64,000 bases of DNA from an uncultured Cohaesibacter sp. (GTDB lineage: Bacteria > Pseudomonadota > Alphaproteobacteria > Rhizobiales > Cohaesibacteraceae), in NCBI RefSeq assembly GCF_963678225.1, contig NZ_OY782764.1, positions 1,245,001 to 1,309,000 of the forward strand, in the 5' to 3' direction. The notes below the pieces were generated by a model. It saw only the letters and a program-made list of their open reading frames with translations. It searched no databases and was not told where the DNA came from. Within the stretch, counting starts at the first letter, position 1, and every line of letters starts with the position of its first letter. The position numbers were made by a program, and so were the translations under genes. This document shows positions 36,008 to 44,685 of this stretch, piece after piece.

Positions 36008-36913
36008 TTACAGGGCGTTATGAATGCTGTCCTTCATGGCCCTTTGTAAGTGATCCAGAAAGGCCGATACCTTGGCTTGCATGCCAAAGCGGGAGGCGCT
36101 GACGGCAAAGACCTCGCGCGGTTGCAACGAGAAGGCAGGCAAGATGCGCACCAGGTTTCCCTCGCGGACCGGAGTTTGCGAAATGAAATCGGGCAATGTT
36201 CCGATGCCATGACCGGCAATCAGCAGATCACGCAGCACGAAGCTGCTCCCCACCTTGACATGGGGCTTGAAGGAAAAGGTATGCGGCCCGCCCGGCCCCA
36301 GCAGGCTCCACTCGCTGGTATGATCGGCCAGTAGAAAACCGATGATCGGGTGAGCCTTTATGTCATCGGGTTGGCTGAGCGCAGGAGCTGTCTCCAGATA
36401 GTCGGGCGAAGCAAACAGACATTGCTGCACCCGGCCCAGACGGCGGGCAACCAGCGAGGAATCGGGCAGACTGGAGCGCACCCGGATTGAAAGATCGAAC
36501 CCACCTTCGATCATGTCGACCACGCGATCATCAAGCGACAAGGTGAGCCGCAGATCAGGGTGCTTTTCCAGAAAGGCAGGCAGCATGGGTGAAATCACGG
36601 CCTGGCCGAAAGAGTTAGGCGCGTTGATCCGTAATTGACCTTTGACCGAACCAGAAACCTCACGGATGCGTCCATCCAGTTTGCTAACAGCTTCGAGGAT
36701 GGACAGGGCCTCCTCATAATATTGCTGGCCCGCATCCGTAACCGACATGCTGCGAGTGGTCCGGTTGAGCAGAATCGATCCGAGGCTTTCTTCCAGCAAT
36801 TTGATTTCCTTGCTGAGCAAGGCGGCAGAAACGCCGAGATCTTCAGCCGCACGGGCGAAGCTGCCGCGTTCGACAATGCGGCAATAGGCAGTCATGACGG
36901 AAAATTTATCCAT
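36008..36913 (-). CDS. LysR-family transcriptional regulator
   Basis: A 301-aa regulator. The N-terminal helix-turn-helix is [20 protein letters not shown] (near residues 18-37), followed by the linker helix [21 protein letters not shown]. The C-terminal part is the LysR effector domain with [11 protein letters not shown] and [11 protein letters not shown]. It belongs to the group with a short 'NRTTR' motif common in aromatic or quinone-responsive regulators. It is upstream of wrbA on the same strand and may control it. Confidence 0.9.
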   Translation of the reverse strand: MDKFSVMTAYCRIVERGSFARAAEDLGVSAALLSKEIKLLEESLGSILLNRTTRSMSVTDAGQQYYEEALSILEAVSKLDGRIREVSGSVKGQLRINAPNSFGQAVISPMLPAFLEKHPDLRLTLSLDDRVVDMIEGGFDLSIRVRSSLPDSSLVARRLGRVQQCLFASPDYLETAPALSQPDDIKAHPIIGFLLADHTSEWSLLGPGGPHTFSFKPHVKVGSSFVLRDLLIAGHGIGTLPDFISQTPVREGNLVRILPAFSLQPREVFAVSASRFGMQAKVSAFLDHLQRAMKDSIHNAL

Positions 36914-37041
36914 TTGGTAGCACCCCGGAGTCTGATGATCTGTCGTTGCTTACCATGACGGGATTATTGGAGCGGTGCAACTTTTCAATAAGGGAGCAAG
37001 GATGCCGACCTGCTAGCGTGATGAGCATACCAGTGTCTCGC

Positions 37042-37086
37042 AAAAAAGCGGGGCCTGTGATCCTTTAAAAAGGTCTCAGGCCCCGC
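37042..37086 (-). terminator. Intrinsic terminator of the TRAP operon
   Basis: GCGGGGCCTG (37048-37057) pairs with CAGGCCCCGC (37077-37086). Read on the minus strand the stem is followed by TTTTTTG, about 45 nt after the TRAP permease stop. Confidence 0.88.
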
Positions 37087-37130
37087 GATTCATTGATAGC
37101 TCGCCAGTTGCGCTTATTGCCTCTCGGCCG

Positions 37131-38993
37131 CTACGCCGCCACTGCCACCTTTCGGCTCCAGAGCATGGCGGCTGCTGCAGTTAGAGCTACACCCGCCAGC
37201 TTCACCGCCACCAGCGGCCACAGGCACAGGATGGCAGCAGCACCAAAGACGTAACGTTGCCACATGGGGATTGGCGTTTTGATAAAGCCCAGCATGGCAA
37301 AGGCCATGGCAAACAGAGCCCCGATGCCGCCAAAGACGGCGAAGCTGTTGCCTACCCAGCCGGCATTTGAGAGCAGGCCGAGATCATAACAGAAGGCAAA
37401 AGGCACCATGAAGGCCAGAATGCCAAGCTTGAGCGCCTGAATGGCGGTTTCCGTCGGTTTGGACTGGGCTAGAGAACTGGCCGCATAGGCCGCCAAGGCA
37501 ACCGGCGGTGTGATGTTCGAAACAATGGCAAAATAGAACACGAACATATGAGCGGCCAGAGGATCAAAGCCCAACTGCGCCAGAGCCGGAACGCCAAGTG
37601 CCGCACCCAGAATATAGGCGCTGGTGGTTGGCAGCCCCATGCCCAGAATGAGGGATACCAGAGCAATCAGAACCAGTGCGATAAAGGGAATGCCCTGCGC
37701 AAGAGAAAAGACCAGACCGACAAACTTGAAGCCGAAGCCGGTGAGCGAAACCGAGCCGACCACGATGCCCGCTGCCGCACAGGCGATGGCGACAACCGGC
37801 ACGTTGCGCGACCCGGCAACAATGGCGTCGAGGATCTTTCTGGGGCCCATGCGATGTTCTGGATCTGGCAGGGAGACAAGCCATGCGCCCAGAATGCCGA
37901 CGGCTGCAGCCAGCATGGGCGAATAGCCGGATAGCAGCATATAGACCAGCGCCACGATCGGCAGCAGCTTGTAGGATTGCAGCAGTACCTTTTTCTTGTC
38001 GGGCAGATCTTCTTCGCTCAGACCCTGAAGATTATTCTTGAGCGCGCCCAGATGCACCATCAGCAGCACAGCGCCATAGTAGAGAACCGCAGGAACAATG
38101 GCGGCGATAATGACGTCGCTGAAAGGCACGCCAAGGAAAGAGGCCATGATAAAGGCGCCCGCGCCCATGATCGGGGGCATGATCTGCCCGCCAGTGCTGG
38201 CGACCGATTCAACCGCTGCAGCGAAGAAAGGCGGATAGCCGATGCGTTTCATCAACGGGATGGTGAAGGTGCCGGTGCCATAGACGTTGGCGACAGCAGC
38301 GCCCGAGATGGAGCCGAACAGGGCCGAGCTGACCACGGAGATCTTGGCCGGGCCGCCCGGGGAGGTCCCGGTGAAGGCCTGCGCGAAATCCATGAAATAC
38401 TGCCCCACGCCGCTCTTTTCCAGAAAACCGCCAAAAATGAGGAAGACCATCACGAAGGTCGCCGAGACACCAAGCGGAATGGAGAAGATGCCTTCATCGG
38501 TAAGGTAGATTTGCTCGATGACTTCAGGGAAGGTGAAGGGGAGGCCCTGCATGACGCCGGGCATCCAGTTGCCAAACCACATATAGCCAGCAAAGAAGGC
38601 GACAATGATTGCCAGCGGCATGCCCACCACACGGCGGGTCGCTTCCAGAAGGAAGAAGATGAGCGCGGTGCCCAGCACCTGTTGCGCCATGGTGACTTCG
38701 TCTACCTGCACCATACGGAAAGTAATCGCCTCGTAATTGAGAACGATATAAATGCCGGGCAACGTGGAGGCTATGGCCAAAATCCAGTCATACCACGGGA
38801 CATTCGGACTGTCCTTGTCGGCCGCGCGCATGGGGTAGAGAATGAAAGCCATCGGAAACACCATGCTCAGATGCAAGCTGCGCTGCAAATAAGCCTCAAA
38901 GCTGCCGAACACTGATGTATACAGATGGAATAACCCGACCCCCAAAATGTAGACATAGACAATTCTCTTTACGAGTGAACCTGTCGCGCGCAT
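37131..38993 (-). CDS. TAXI-type TRAP transporter fused permease
   Basis: A 620-aa inner-membrane protein with around 16-18 helices. It fuses the small (DctQ-like, N-terminal about 160 aa) and large (DctM-like) subunits, which is usual for TAXI TRAP systems. Landmarks are GATRRVVGMPLAII-like start of the DctM part, SGAAVANVYGTGTFTIPLMKRIGYPP, MPPIMGAGAFIM and GLPTTSAYI, which line the ion/substrate path. It is driven by a sodium or proton gradient. It follows the TAXI binding-protein gene with a stem-loop between. The substrate is unknown (TAXI ligands include glutamate and other acids). Confidence 0.9.
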   Translation of the reverse strand: MRATGSLVKRIVYVYILGVGLFHLYTSVFGSFEAYLQRSLHLSMVFPMAFILYPMRAADKDSPNVPWYDWILAIASTLPGIYIVLNYEAITFRMVQVDEVTMAQQVLGTALIFFLLEATRRVVGMPLAIIVAFFAGYMWFGNWMPGVMQGLPFTFPEVIEQIYLTDEGIFSIPLGVSATFVMVFLIFGGFLEKSGVGQYFMDFAQAFTGTSPGGPAKISVVSSALFGSISGAAVANVYGTGTFTIPLMKRIGYPPFFAAAVESVASTGGQIMPPIMGAGAFIMASFLGVPFSDVIIAAIVPAVLYYGAVLLMVHLGALKNNLQGLSEEDLPDKKKVLLQSYKLLPIVALVYMLLSGYSPMLAAAVGILGAWLVSLPDPEHRMGPRKILDAIVAGSRNVPVVAIACAAAGIVVGSVSLTGFGFKFVGLVFSLAQGIPFIALVLIALVSLILGMGLPTTSAYILGAALGVPALAQLGFDPLAAHMFVFYFAIVSNITPPVALAAYAASSLAQSKPTETAIQALKLGILAFMVPFAFCYDLGLLSNAGWVGNSFAVFGGIGALFAMAFAMLGFIKTPIPMWQRYVFGAAAILCLWPLVAVKLAGVALTAAAAMLWSRKVAVAA

Positions 38994-39040
38994 ACCGCTG
39001 CCCTTCTTCTTTCTCGAACGAGGAATTCAATACAACGTGA

Positions 39041-39072
39041 TCATGGCCCGGAATTTCGGCTCCGGGCCATGA
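39041..39072 (-). promoter_or_regulatory. Stem-loop between TAXI binding-protein and permease genes
   Basis: TCATGGCCCGG (39041-39051) and CCGGGCCATGA (39062-39072) form an 11-bp perfect stem. No T-run follows on the minus strand, so it likely stabilises the binding-protein mRNA or partly halts transcription. Confidence 0.75.
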
Positions 39073-39088
39073 TGTTGATGAATTGGGA

Positions 39089-40054
39089 TTACTGAACCGA
39101 TTTCCAGTATTTCACTGCGCCCGGATGGGCTGGAGCAAGCGCTGGAACGGCTTCCTCCGGGTTCAACTCGGCAACGGCTTTCACGCCTTTTTGCAGGGTG
39201 TCTTTATTTTCCCAAAGAGCTTTGGTCATGTTGTAGACCGTGTCTTCATCCAGATCCTTGCGGACTATGATGCTGGTGTAATCACCAATCGTCGGAACAG
39301 GGTCTGTGACCGACTTGTAGATTTCCGGAGAAATCTCGAAGCTGACAGTGCCGAGGGCCTCGGTCATCGCGTCGAGAATCTTCTTGTCTACCGGCAGAAT
39401 GACCACATCCAGCTGGCTTTCGATCTTCAGAACAACCGAGGCCGCACGGCCAACGGAGAAGGCAAAGCAATCCAGATGATTGTCGGCCAACTGGTTGGAG
39501 CCGTCAGAATAGGAGGCAAAGGAAACCGAGCCGCCCCAATCCTGAATGTCTTTCCAGCCAACGCCCAGTCCTTTTTCAAAAGCGGAGCGGATCACGAATT
39601 CTGAAGAGGTGCCCGGTTTCAAGGTTGCCAGACGGATAGGAAGCTTCTTGTCGACGATGTCGGCAACGGATTTGATGCCGTTTTCGTCTGCATAATCCTT
39701 GCGCATCACGAAATAGGTATATTGGCGATAAACGTTAGCCAGAACCGAGACGTTATCAAGTGGCTTTTTGAAAGGTGCTGCGCCTTTGGAAGCTGCTCCC
39801 ACAAGGGCCGTTACCGAGAATCCGAGGTCGGTTTTGCCTCTGTCCGTATTGACCACGTTGGAAACACCACCGCCGGTGCTGCTTGAGGTTGTAATGCCCT
39901 CTTTGGACCAGGTCTCTGCCAAAGCACCACCAAGTGCAAACCAGTTTCCTCCCGGAGGGCCTGCAGAAAAGCGAAGCTGATCCTGCGCACTGGCAGGAAT
40001 AGCGACAAGAGTTGCACACGCCAGAGAGACTGCCAGCGCCATTTTCTTAAACAT
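39089..40054 (-). CDS. TAXI-family TRAP substrate-binding protein
   Basis: A 321-aa periplasmic protein with signal peptide MFKKMALAVSLACATLVAIP cleaved after ASA. The mature part has FSAGPPGGNWFALGGALAE (near residues 28-46), the TAXI family opening, and a STGGGVSNV loop with ligand-contact residues. AAGGAGG precedes the ATG. First gene of the two-gene TRAP operon. Confidence 0.91.
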   Translation of the reverse strand: MFKKMALAVSLACATLVAIPASAQDQLRFSAGPPGGNWFALGGALAETWSKEGITTSSSTGGGVSNVVNTDRGKTDLGFSVTALVGAASKGAAPFKKPLDNVSVLANVYRQYTYFVMRKDYADENGIKSVADIVDKKLPIRLATLKPGTSSEFVIRSAFEKGLGVGWKDIQDWGGSVSFASYSDGSNQLADNHLDCFAFSVGRAASVVLKIESQLDVVILPVDKKILDAMTEALGTVSFEISPEIYKSVTDPVPTIGDYTSIIVRKDLDEDTVYNMTKALWENKDTLQKGVKAVAELNPEEAVPALAPAHPGAVKYWKSVQ

Positions 40055-40631
40055 TAATCGTCCTCCTTGTTAAATCCAGGGCACTTAAACATCGTAAAAA
40101 TCCAATAGTTGCGACATTCTGTCGACGAACAATAGTGAGACACATAAATTGCCCCGCCCCGTCCAATAGTATTTCAGCAAGTATGGTCGAAACATACCCT
40201 CCATAAGTTGTATGAAGTTTACATTACATAGACTATTCTATTGAAACTACGGGCATTCTTCAAATTGCATGCTTCTATGCGAGAGAACTGACTGTTAGGC
40301 AACTTTAAGGGCGCAACTATCAAAAAATATAATGAGAATTTTGGCACGATTATTATTGACAGAAGAGATGATCTTTTCTCGTTCGCTTGAATAGTTAAAA
40401 AATAGGCATAACCGCTCTATCGTAGAAAGCTCAAAAAAGGGCGCAAGGAAGGCTTGTAAGTTGGGCAGAATAAGTGATGCTCTTATCAACACGGTCAAAA
40501 GGCCTGACTGGATAACGCTTTGTTTCGGGAAGGCTTGATTAGAAGACTTCTCATTTGCCGATAAATGTGCAAAATTTCTTCATGTTCATTTTCGACCCGT
40601 TTCTTTCAAGATAGGTGGCAAAGGCGCAAGC
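40055..40631. other. Divergent intergenic region, A/T-rich
   Basis: 577 nt between the divergent TAXI operon and the lipoyl-like membrane protein gene. It is A/T-rich and probably holds both promoters. An inverted repeat GTATG-gtcgaaa-CATAC (40181-40197) is a candidate operator for the TRAP unit. A 67-codon frame on the minus strand (40295-40498) has no recognisable features and is not called. Confidence 0.4.
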
Positions 40632-42611
40632 ATGGCGTTCAAAACCATAATGTCCCCCGCAGTTGCTGCGCATTATCCGCTTCGTGTCAAAGAGGTTTTC
40701 GTTGCTCCCGGTGAGTTGGTGAAACCGGATACGAGAGCTCTTATGGCTGAAACGGCAGAAGGGCGCCGCATTGCCATCAAATGCGGCCATGAGGGGCGGG
40801 TCATTCAGGCCCCGCCTGCCGATGCCATTCTGGACGAACGTCAGATGCTTTTGGTAATCGAGACTTTTGCCGATGAGGCCGCATCTTCCCAAGAGGAGGA
40901 TGATCAGGCGGGTAAAGCCGAGGCAGAGGAACAGGCTCAACAGGACCAAGCCCGAAAAGAGCGCGCTGAAAGGGAAGCGCAACAAGCCCATCAGGCCGCA
41001 TATGCGCAAGCCTCGGGGCAAAAGGAATCCATCCGTCCAGCCCAAACGGAGCCTTCAGCAGCGCAAGAAGCCGAGACATCAGCAGCAAGTGCATCGTCAG
41101 ATAGTGCGCCTGGGCAGCAAGAGCAAGAACCGCCCGAAGGTGCGCAACCGCACCACGGAGCCGGGGACGGCACAAAAGAGGAAGAGAAGGGTAAAGCCAG
41201 CAATAGCCCATCAGGCAAAAAAATCGCTTTGGTCGCCGCCGGTTTTGTCGTGGTGCTCTTGGGCGGCGCTGTTGCGATGCAGTTTCTGGAGGAGCAGCCG
41301 GCTTCTCCCCGGCGGGCGCCTTCTGCTTCCGCCGTATCGACAAAATCGGCGCCTGTTCCTGCTGCGACAAAGCCAACGGCTCCCAAACCATTGCCTGCGC
41401 GTAGCTATCCCGCAGAGCAGGATAGGGATTGGAAGAAAGTTCCGAATATTAAACCTCAATACTCTGTGCGTTACGCAGGCAAAAATAGCAGCTCCCGCGA
41501 TATCGAATTTTTGTCACTGGATGCGGGCAATCGTCGGGTACAGCTTGTTGGCCGCGCCGATCGACGCTCCATCGTAACCAGCTATCCTTCCAGAGGAAGA
41601 GGGACATTTCGTAATGTTCGCTATTTGAATACGGATCCTGAAAAGGCTTTCATCTTTGCAGACTATCCTCAGCGAGATGTATCGACCGTCCTGATTTCTC
41701 CCAAGAACGAGAAAAGTGCAGTGAGCGCCTATCACTATTTTGCCAAAAGGAAACCGGATAAAAAAACGGGTGTTTTCAAGAAGGGTTACTCTTTGGAGTA
41801 TGCGGTCAAAGACGGTGGTTTGATGGCCCTACTATTGCAAAACACAGAGAGTTATTCGCAAAATATGCTTGTCTCGAACGAGAAGGGCAAAACTGAGGCT
41901 TACAGGATATGGAGCGATCCCTACGACCTGTCTAATTATTCCGATTATGGATCGCATATTGCTCTTGATGTCCATTCCAAGGACGGTATCAAGCAAGGGA
42001 CGGTCCTCGTTTCCGGGAGCAGGAGCACGCTTTTCGCGCCCAGTCAAAGCTATTTAAACGGGATCCGGGTTAAGGCACAATCTTCCAGTCTATCCCTTGA
42101 AGGCACGAAGGCGCAGATATTCAAACCGCAAGACATTCTGCCCAAAGGCGTATTCCAGAAATATACGAGTTTGGGTGGCGGCATCAGGATGACCGCCGCA
42201 GCCGTCAATTCCTACAGGAAGTCCTTGGCCATGGGCGGAAAAGTTTGGGGAATGGGGAACCAGAAAAATAAGGATGGCAGTTCTCGTGCGGACGCTTACT
42301 TGATCTGGACTGTCGATGGCAAAACGGATTTGCGGCGCATGTTTGTACGCAATGACTCCAATTGGCACGAAGGAGTGACCATCCGGGATCTGGAATTTTA
42401 TGGCAATGGCCAACTAGCGGTCCTGCTGCGTGAAAACGAGGGCAAGCCTTACTCTGCGGTTGTGTTTTTTGATCAATTTGGCAACCTGAAAAATCGCTAC
42501 TCCTATAGCAACGCCATCGTGAATGATATTGATAGCTACGGAAACACACTGTATGGCGCGGGCTTCACAACAGACAAGGGGCGGCAGTATGGTGCAATCT
42601 GGAAATTCTGA
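40632..42611 (+). CDS. Membrane protein with lipoyl/biotinyl-like N-terminal domain, unknown function
   Basis: A 659-aa protein with an unusual order of parts. Residues 8-78 resemble a biotinyl/lipoyl or HlyD-like barrel (VKEVFVAPGELVKPDT, EGRVIQAP, LLVIE), but the turn that should carry the modified Lys reads AEGRR, so it cannot be lipoylated in the usual way. Residues 80-195 are low-complexity, Gln/Glu/Ala-rich and probably flexible. One transmembrane helix follows at about 198-218. Residues 260-659 are predicted to be outside the membrane and rich in short beta-strand-like repeats (IWSDPYDLSN, FFDQFGNLKN, LYGAGF), suggesting a beta-propeller. It lies 5' of a response regulator, FIST protein and sensor kinase, so an envelope-sensing role is possible. 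No named family recognised. Confidence 0.65.
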   Translation: MAFKTIMSPAVAAHYPLRVKEVFVAPGELVKPDTRALMAETAEGRRIAIKCGHEGRVIQAPPADAILDERQMLLVIETFADEAASSQEEDDQAGKAEAEEQAQQDQARKERAEREAQQAHQAAYAQASGQKESIRPAQTEPSAAQEAETSAASASSDSAPGQQEQEPPEGAQPHHGAGDGTKEEEKGKASNSPSGKKIALVAAGFVVVLLGGAVAMQFLEEQPASPRRAPSASAVSTKSAPVPAATKPTAPKPLPARSYPAEQDRDWKKVPNIKPQYSVRYAGKNSSSRDIEFLSLDAGNRRVQLVGRADRRSIVTSYPSRGRGTFRNVRYLNTDPEKAFIFADYPQRDVSTVLISPKNEKSAVSAYHYFAKRKPDKKTGVFKKGYSLEYAVKDGGLMALLLQNTESYSQNMLVSNEKGKTEAYRIWSDPYDLSNYSDYGSHIALDVHSKDGIKQGTVLVSGSRSTLFAPSQSYLNGIRVKAQSSSLSLEGTKAQIFKPQDILPKGVFQKYTSLGGGIRMTAAAVNSYRKSLAMGGKVWGMGNQKNKDGSSRADAYLIWTVDGKTDLRRMFVRNDSNWHEGVTIRDLEFYGNGQLAVLLRENEGKPYSAVVFFDQFGNLKNRYSYSNAIVNDIDSYGNTLYGAGFTTDKGRQYGAIWKF

Positions 42612-42670
42612 CGCGAATGCACTGACGTGAAGGCATTCTCCTCTGTTTTAATTAGCCTAATAATCAGAAT

Positions 42671-42708
42671 GTCTTAGCCTGCATCTTGCAGGCCTTTTAA
42701 ACTAAGAC
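42671..42708 (+). terminator. Intrinsic terminator after the lipoyl-like membrane protein
   Basis: GCCTGCA-tct-TGCAGGC (about 42677-42693) is followed by CTTTT, and an outer arm pair GTCTTAG (42671-42677) with CTAAGAC (42702-42708) encloses it. It separates this gene from the response-regulator operon. Confidence 0.75.
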
Positions 42709-42777
42709 CTTTGCCTCATAGGTCGCCAAGCCCCGCTTTTGCTAAACTGGAGCTCTCACAAACAAAAAGAGAGCGCC

Positions 42778-43476
42778 ATGCTTGCCTATAACGAGAATAG
42801 CCAACCAGCTCAGTTTCGGTCTGCCCTGATCGTTGACGACCATCCGCTATTTTGTGACGCCCTTTGCATGACCCTGCAGGCGGTGTCTTCGATCCGATCC
42901 ATTCACACGGTCAACAGTCTGCAAGACGCGCTGGACATTATCATCGAGCATGATAGTCCCGACCTGATCATGCTAGATCTGAACTTGCCCGATGTGCAGG
43001 GGCTTGATGGCCTCTTGCGCCTGCGCAATACGACGCGCTCTCCGATCGTGGTCATCTCTTCCATGGCTGACAACAAGATCATCAGTTCGGTCATCCATAC
43101 CGGCGCGTCCGGTTTCATTCCCAAGCATTCCAACCGGGCAATCTTTCAAAAGGCCATCGAGACATTGGCGCAGGGGCAGAAATTCATTCCTGCCGGCTAT
43201 GAACTGCTGGAAAACAGCCCGGCCCTCAGCGAAGACGAAACTGTCAAACGTCTGGCATCGCTGACCAACCAGCAAGGCCGCATTCTGCAATTGATCTGCG
43301 AGGGCAAATTGAACAAGCAGATCGCTTTCGAACTCTCCATCGCCGAGACCACTGTGAAAGCTCATGTCACTGCCATCATGCGCAAATTGGGCGTGAAAAG
43401 CCGCACCCAGGCCGCCCTTGTAGCCAGAAAAACCAGCTTTGAGCATGTGTTTGATGATGGGCGCGAGCCCAGCTAG
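42778..43476 (+). CDS. NarL/LuxR-type response regulator
   Basis: A 232-aa regulator from the ATG at 42778. The receiver domain has the acidic pair D20-D21, the phosphoacceptor D67 in LIMLDLNLPD, and the conserved Ser and Lys in VVISSM and FIPKHS. The C-terminal GerE helix-turn-helix has LNKQIAFELSIAETTVKAHV. It is followed after 36 nt by the FIST gene and then the hybrid kinase, so the three form an operon. The combination recalls ErbR/ExaE/AgmR regulators of alcohol oxidation; the neighbouring aldehyde dehydrogenase supports that analogy. Confidence 0.9.
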   Translation: MLAYNENSQPAQFRSALIVDDHPLFCDALCMTLQAVSSIRSIHTVNSLQDALDIIIEHDSPDLIMLDLNLPDVQGLDGLLRLRNTTRSPIVVISSMADNKIISSVIHTGASGFIPKHSNRAIFQKAIETLAQGQKFIPAGYELLENSPALSEDETVKRLASLTNQQGRILQLICEGKLNKQIAFELSIAETTVKAHVTAIMRKLGVKSRTQAALVARKTSFEHVFDDGREPS

Positions 43477-43512
43477 CGCGCTGTTTGCCTTGGCGGGAAA
43501 AGGGGAGAAGCG

Positions 43513-44685
43513 ATGACAGGCCGTTCGGCGCATATGGGCCTTGAGGGCGGGAGAGAGGGTGCAATTTTGCGCACCGGCTGCGTGAACTGTGAGGCTTTCG
43601 ACGCGGTTGAAACGCTACGATTGGCGCTTCAGCCGGATGATCTGGATCTCGTTATCCTGTTCTTTTCGCCCCGCACTGACATTGCCGCCTTTGTCGCGCG
43701 CCTTGGCAAGAGTTTTGGCAAAGCCAAACTGGTGGGATGCTCGACGGCAGGAGAAATCACGCGGGATGGCTATGCCGAGGGCACGATTGTAGCGCTGGGC
43801 TTTCCAGAAAGCCACTTTGCGACCCGCAGTGTGCTGATTGAAGATCTCGACACGCTTGATGGCCAGCAGATGGTGGCCAGCATTATCCGCAATCGCAATG
43901 CGCTCGCCGCGCAAGTTCCGTCATGGCATTCGGAATGCGCGCTTTTGTTGGTTGATGGCCTTTCCACCTGTGAGGATCAATTGACGGCGGAAATCTCCTT
44001 CGGGCTGGGGCCGGTGCCGCTATCGGGTGGCTCGGCGGGGGATGGCACGGACTTTACCCGCACCTTCGTTTTGCATGATGGCAAGGTGGTCTCCAACGCT
44101 GCGGTGTTGGTGCAGATGATCAGCCGATGTCCGATCCGGGTCTTCAAGACCGACCATTTGCTGCCCGCCCAGACGCGCATGGTTGTCACCGGAGCCGATC
44201 CATCTCGGCGCGTGGTCTCCGAGATCAATGCCGAACCGGCGGCTAGGGAATATGCGCGTATTCTTGGCAAGGACCCGGAACAACTGACCCCATTCATCTT
44301 TGCGGCTCATCCGGTGGTGGTCCAGTTCGGTGGCCAGCACCATGTGCGGGCCATTCAGCGCGTGGCAGACAATGGCGATCTGGTGTTCTTTTCCGCCATC
44401 GACGAAGGCGTCGTGCTGACATTGGCCGAGCCTCAGAATATGGTCGATCACCTCAACAGGGAGCTGCATGCTTTGGCTGACCCGAAAGAACCGGATGCGA
44501 TCATTGCGTTCGATTGCATCCTGCGGCGTCTGGAAGCCGAGCAAAAGCAGCAGCTTGGCCAACTCTCACAGATTTTGGCCAACAATCGTGTGGTGGGCTT
44601 TTCCACTTATGGCGAGCAATATAACTCCATGCATGTCAACCAGACGCTCACCGGCGTCGCCATCTACCCGCCCGACGAGGTGTGA
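43513..44685 (+). CDS. FIST-domain sensory protein
   Basis: A 390-aa cytosolic protein with FIST_N (about residues 40-225; LVGCSTAGEI and LSGGSAGDGTDF are the telltale loops) and FIST_C (about 230-370; GFSTYGEQYNSMHVNQTLTGVAIY). FIST domains are thought to bind small ligands such as amino acids and feed them to signalling partners. The start has GGGGAG upstream. It overlaps the kinase start by 4 nt (GTGA), which suggests that FIST and kinase are made in equal amounts and interact. Confidence 0.88.
   Translation: MTGRSAHMGLEGGREGAILRTGCVNCEAFDAVETLRLALQPDDLDLVILFFSPRTDIAAFVARLGKSFGKAKLVGCSTAGEITRDGYAEGTIVALGFPESHFATRSVLIEDLDTLDGQQMVASIIRNRNALAAQVPSWHSECALLLVDGLSTCEDQLTAEISFGLGPVPLSGGSAGDGTDFTRTFVLHDGKVVSNAAVLVQMISRCPIRVFKTDHLLPAQTRMVVTGADPSRRVVSEINAEPAAREYARILGKDPEQLTPFIFAAHPVVVQFGGQHHVRAIQRVADNGDLVFFSAIDEGVVLTLAEPQNMVDHLNRELHALADPKEPDAIIAFDCILRRLEAEQKQQLGQLSQILANNRVVGFSTYGEQYNSMHVNQTLTGVAIYPPDEV

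Noticed and set aside
40295-40498. Small frame of 67 codons on the minus strand in the TRAP promoter region
   Set aside because: It has no ribosome-binding site and lies in A/T-rich intergenic DNA.
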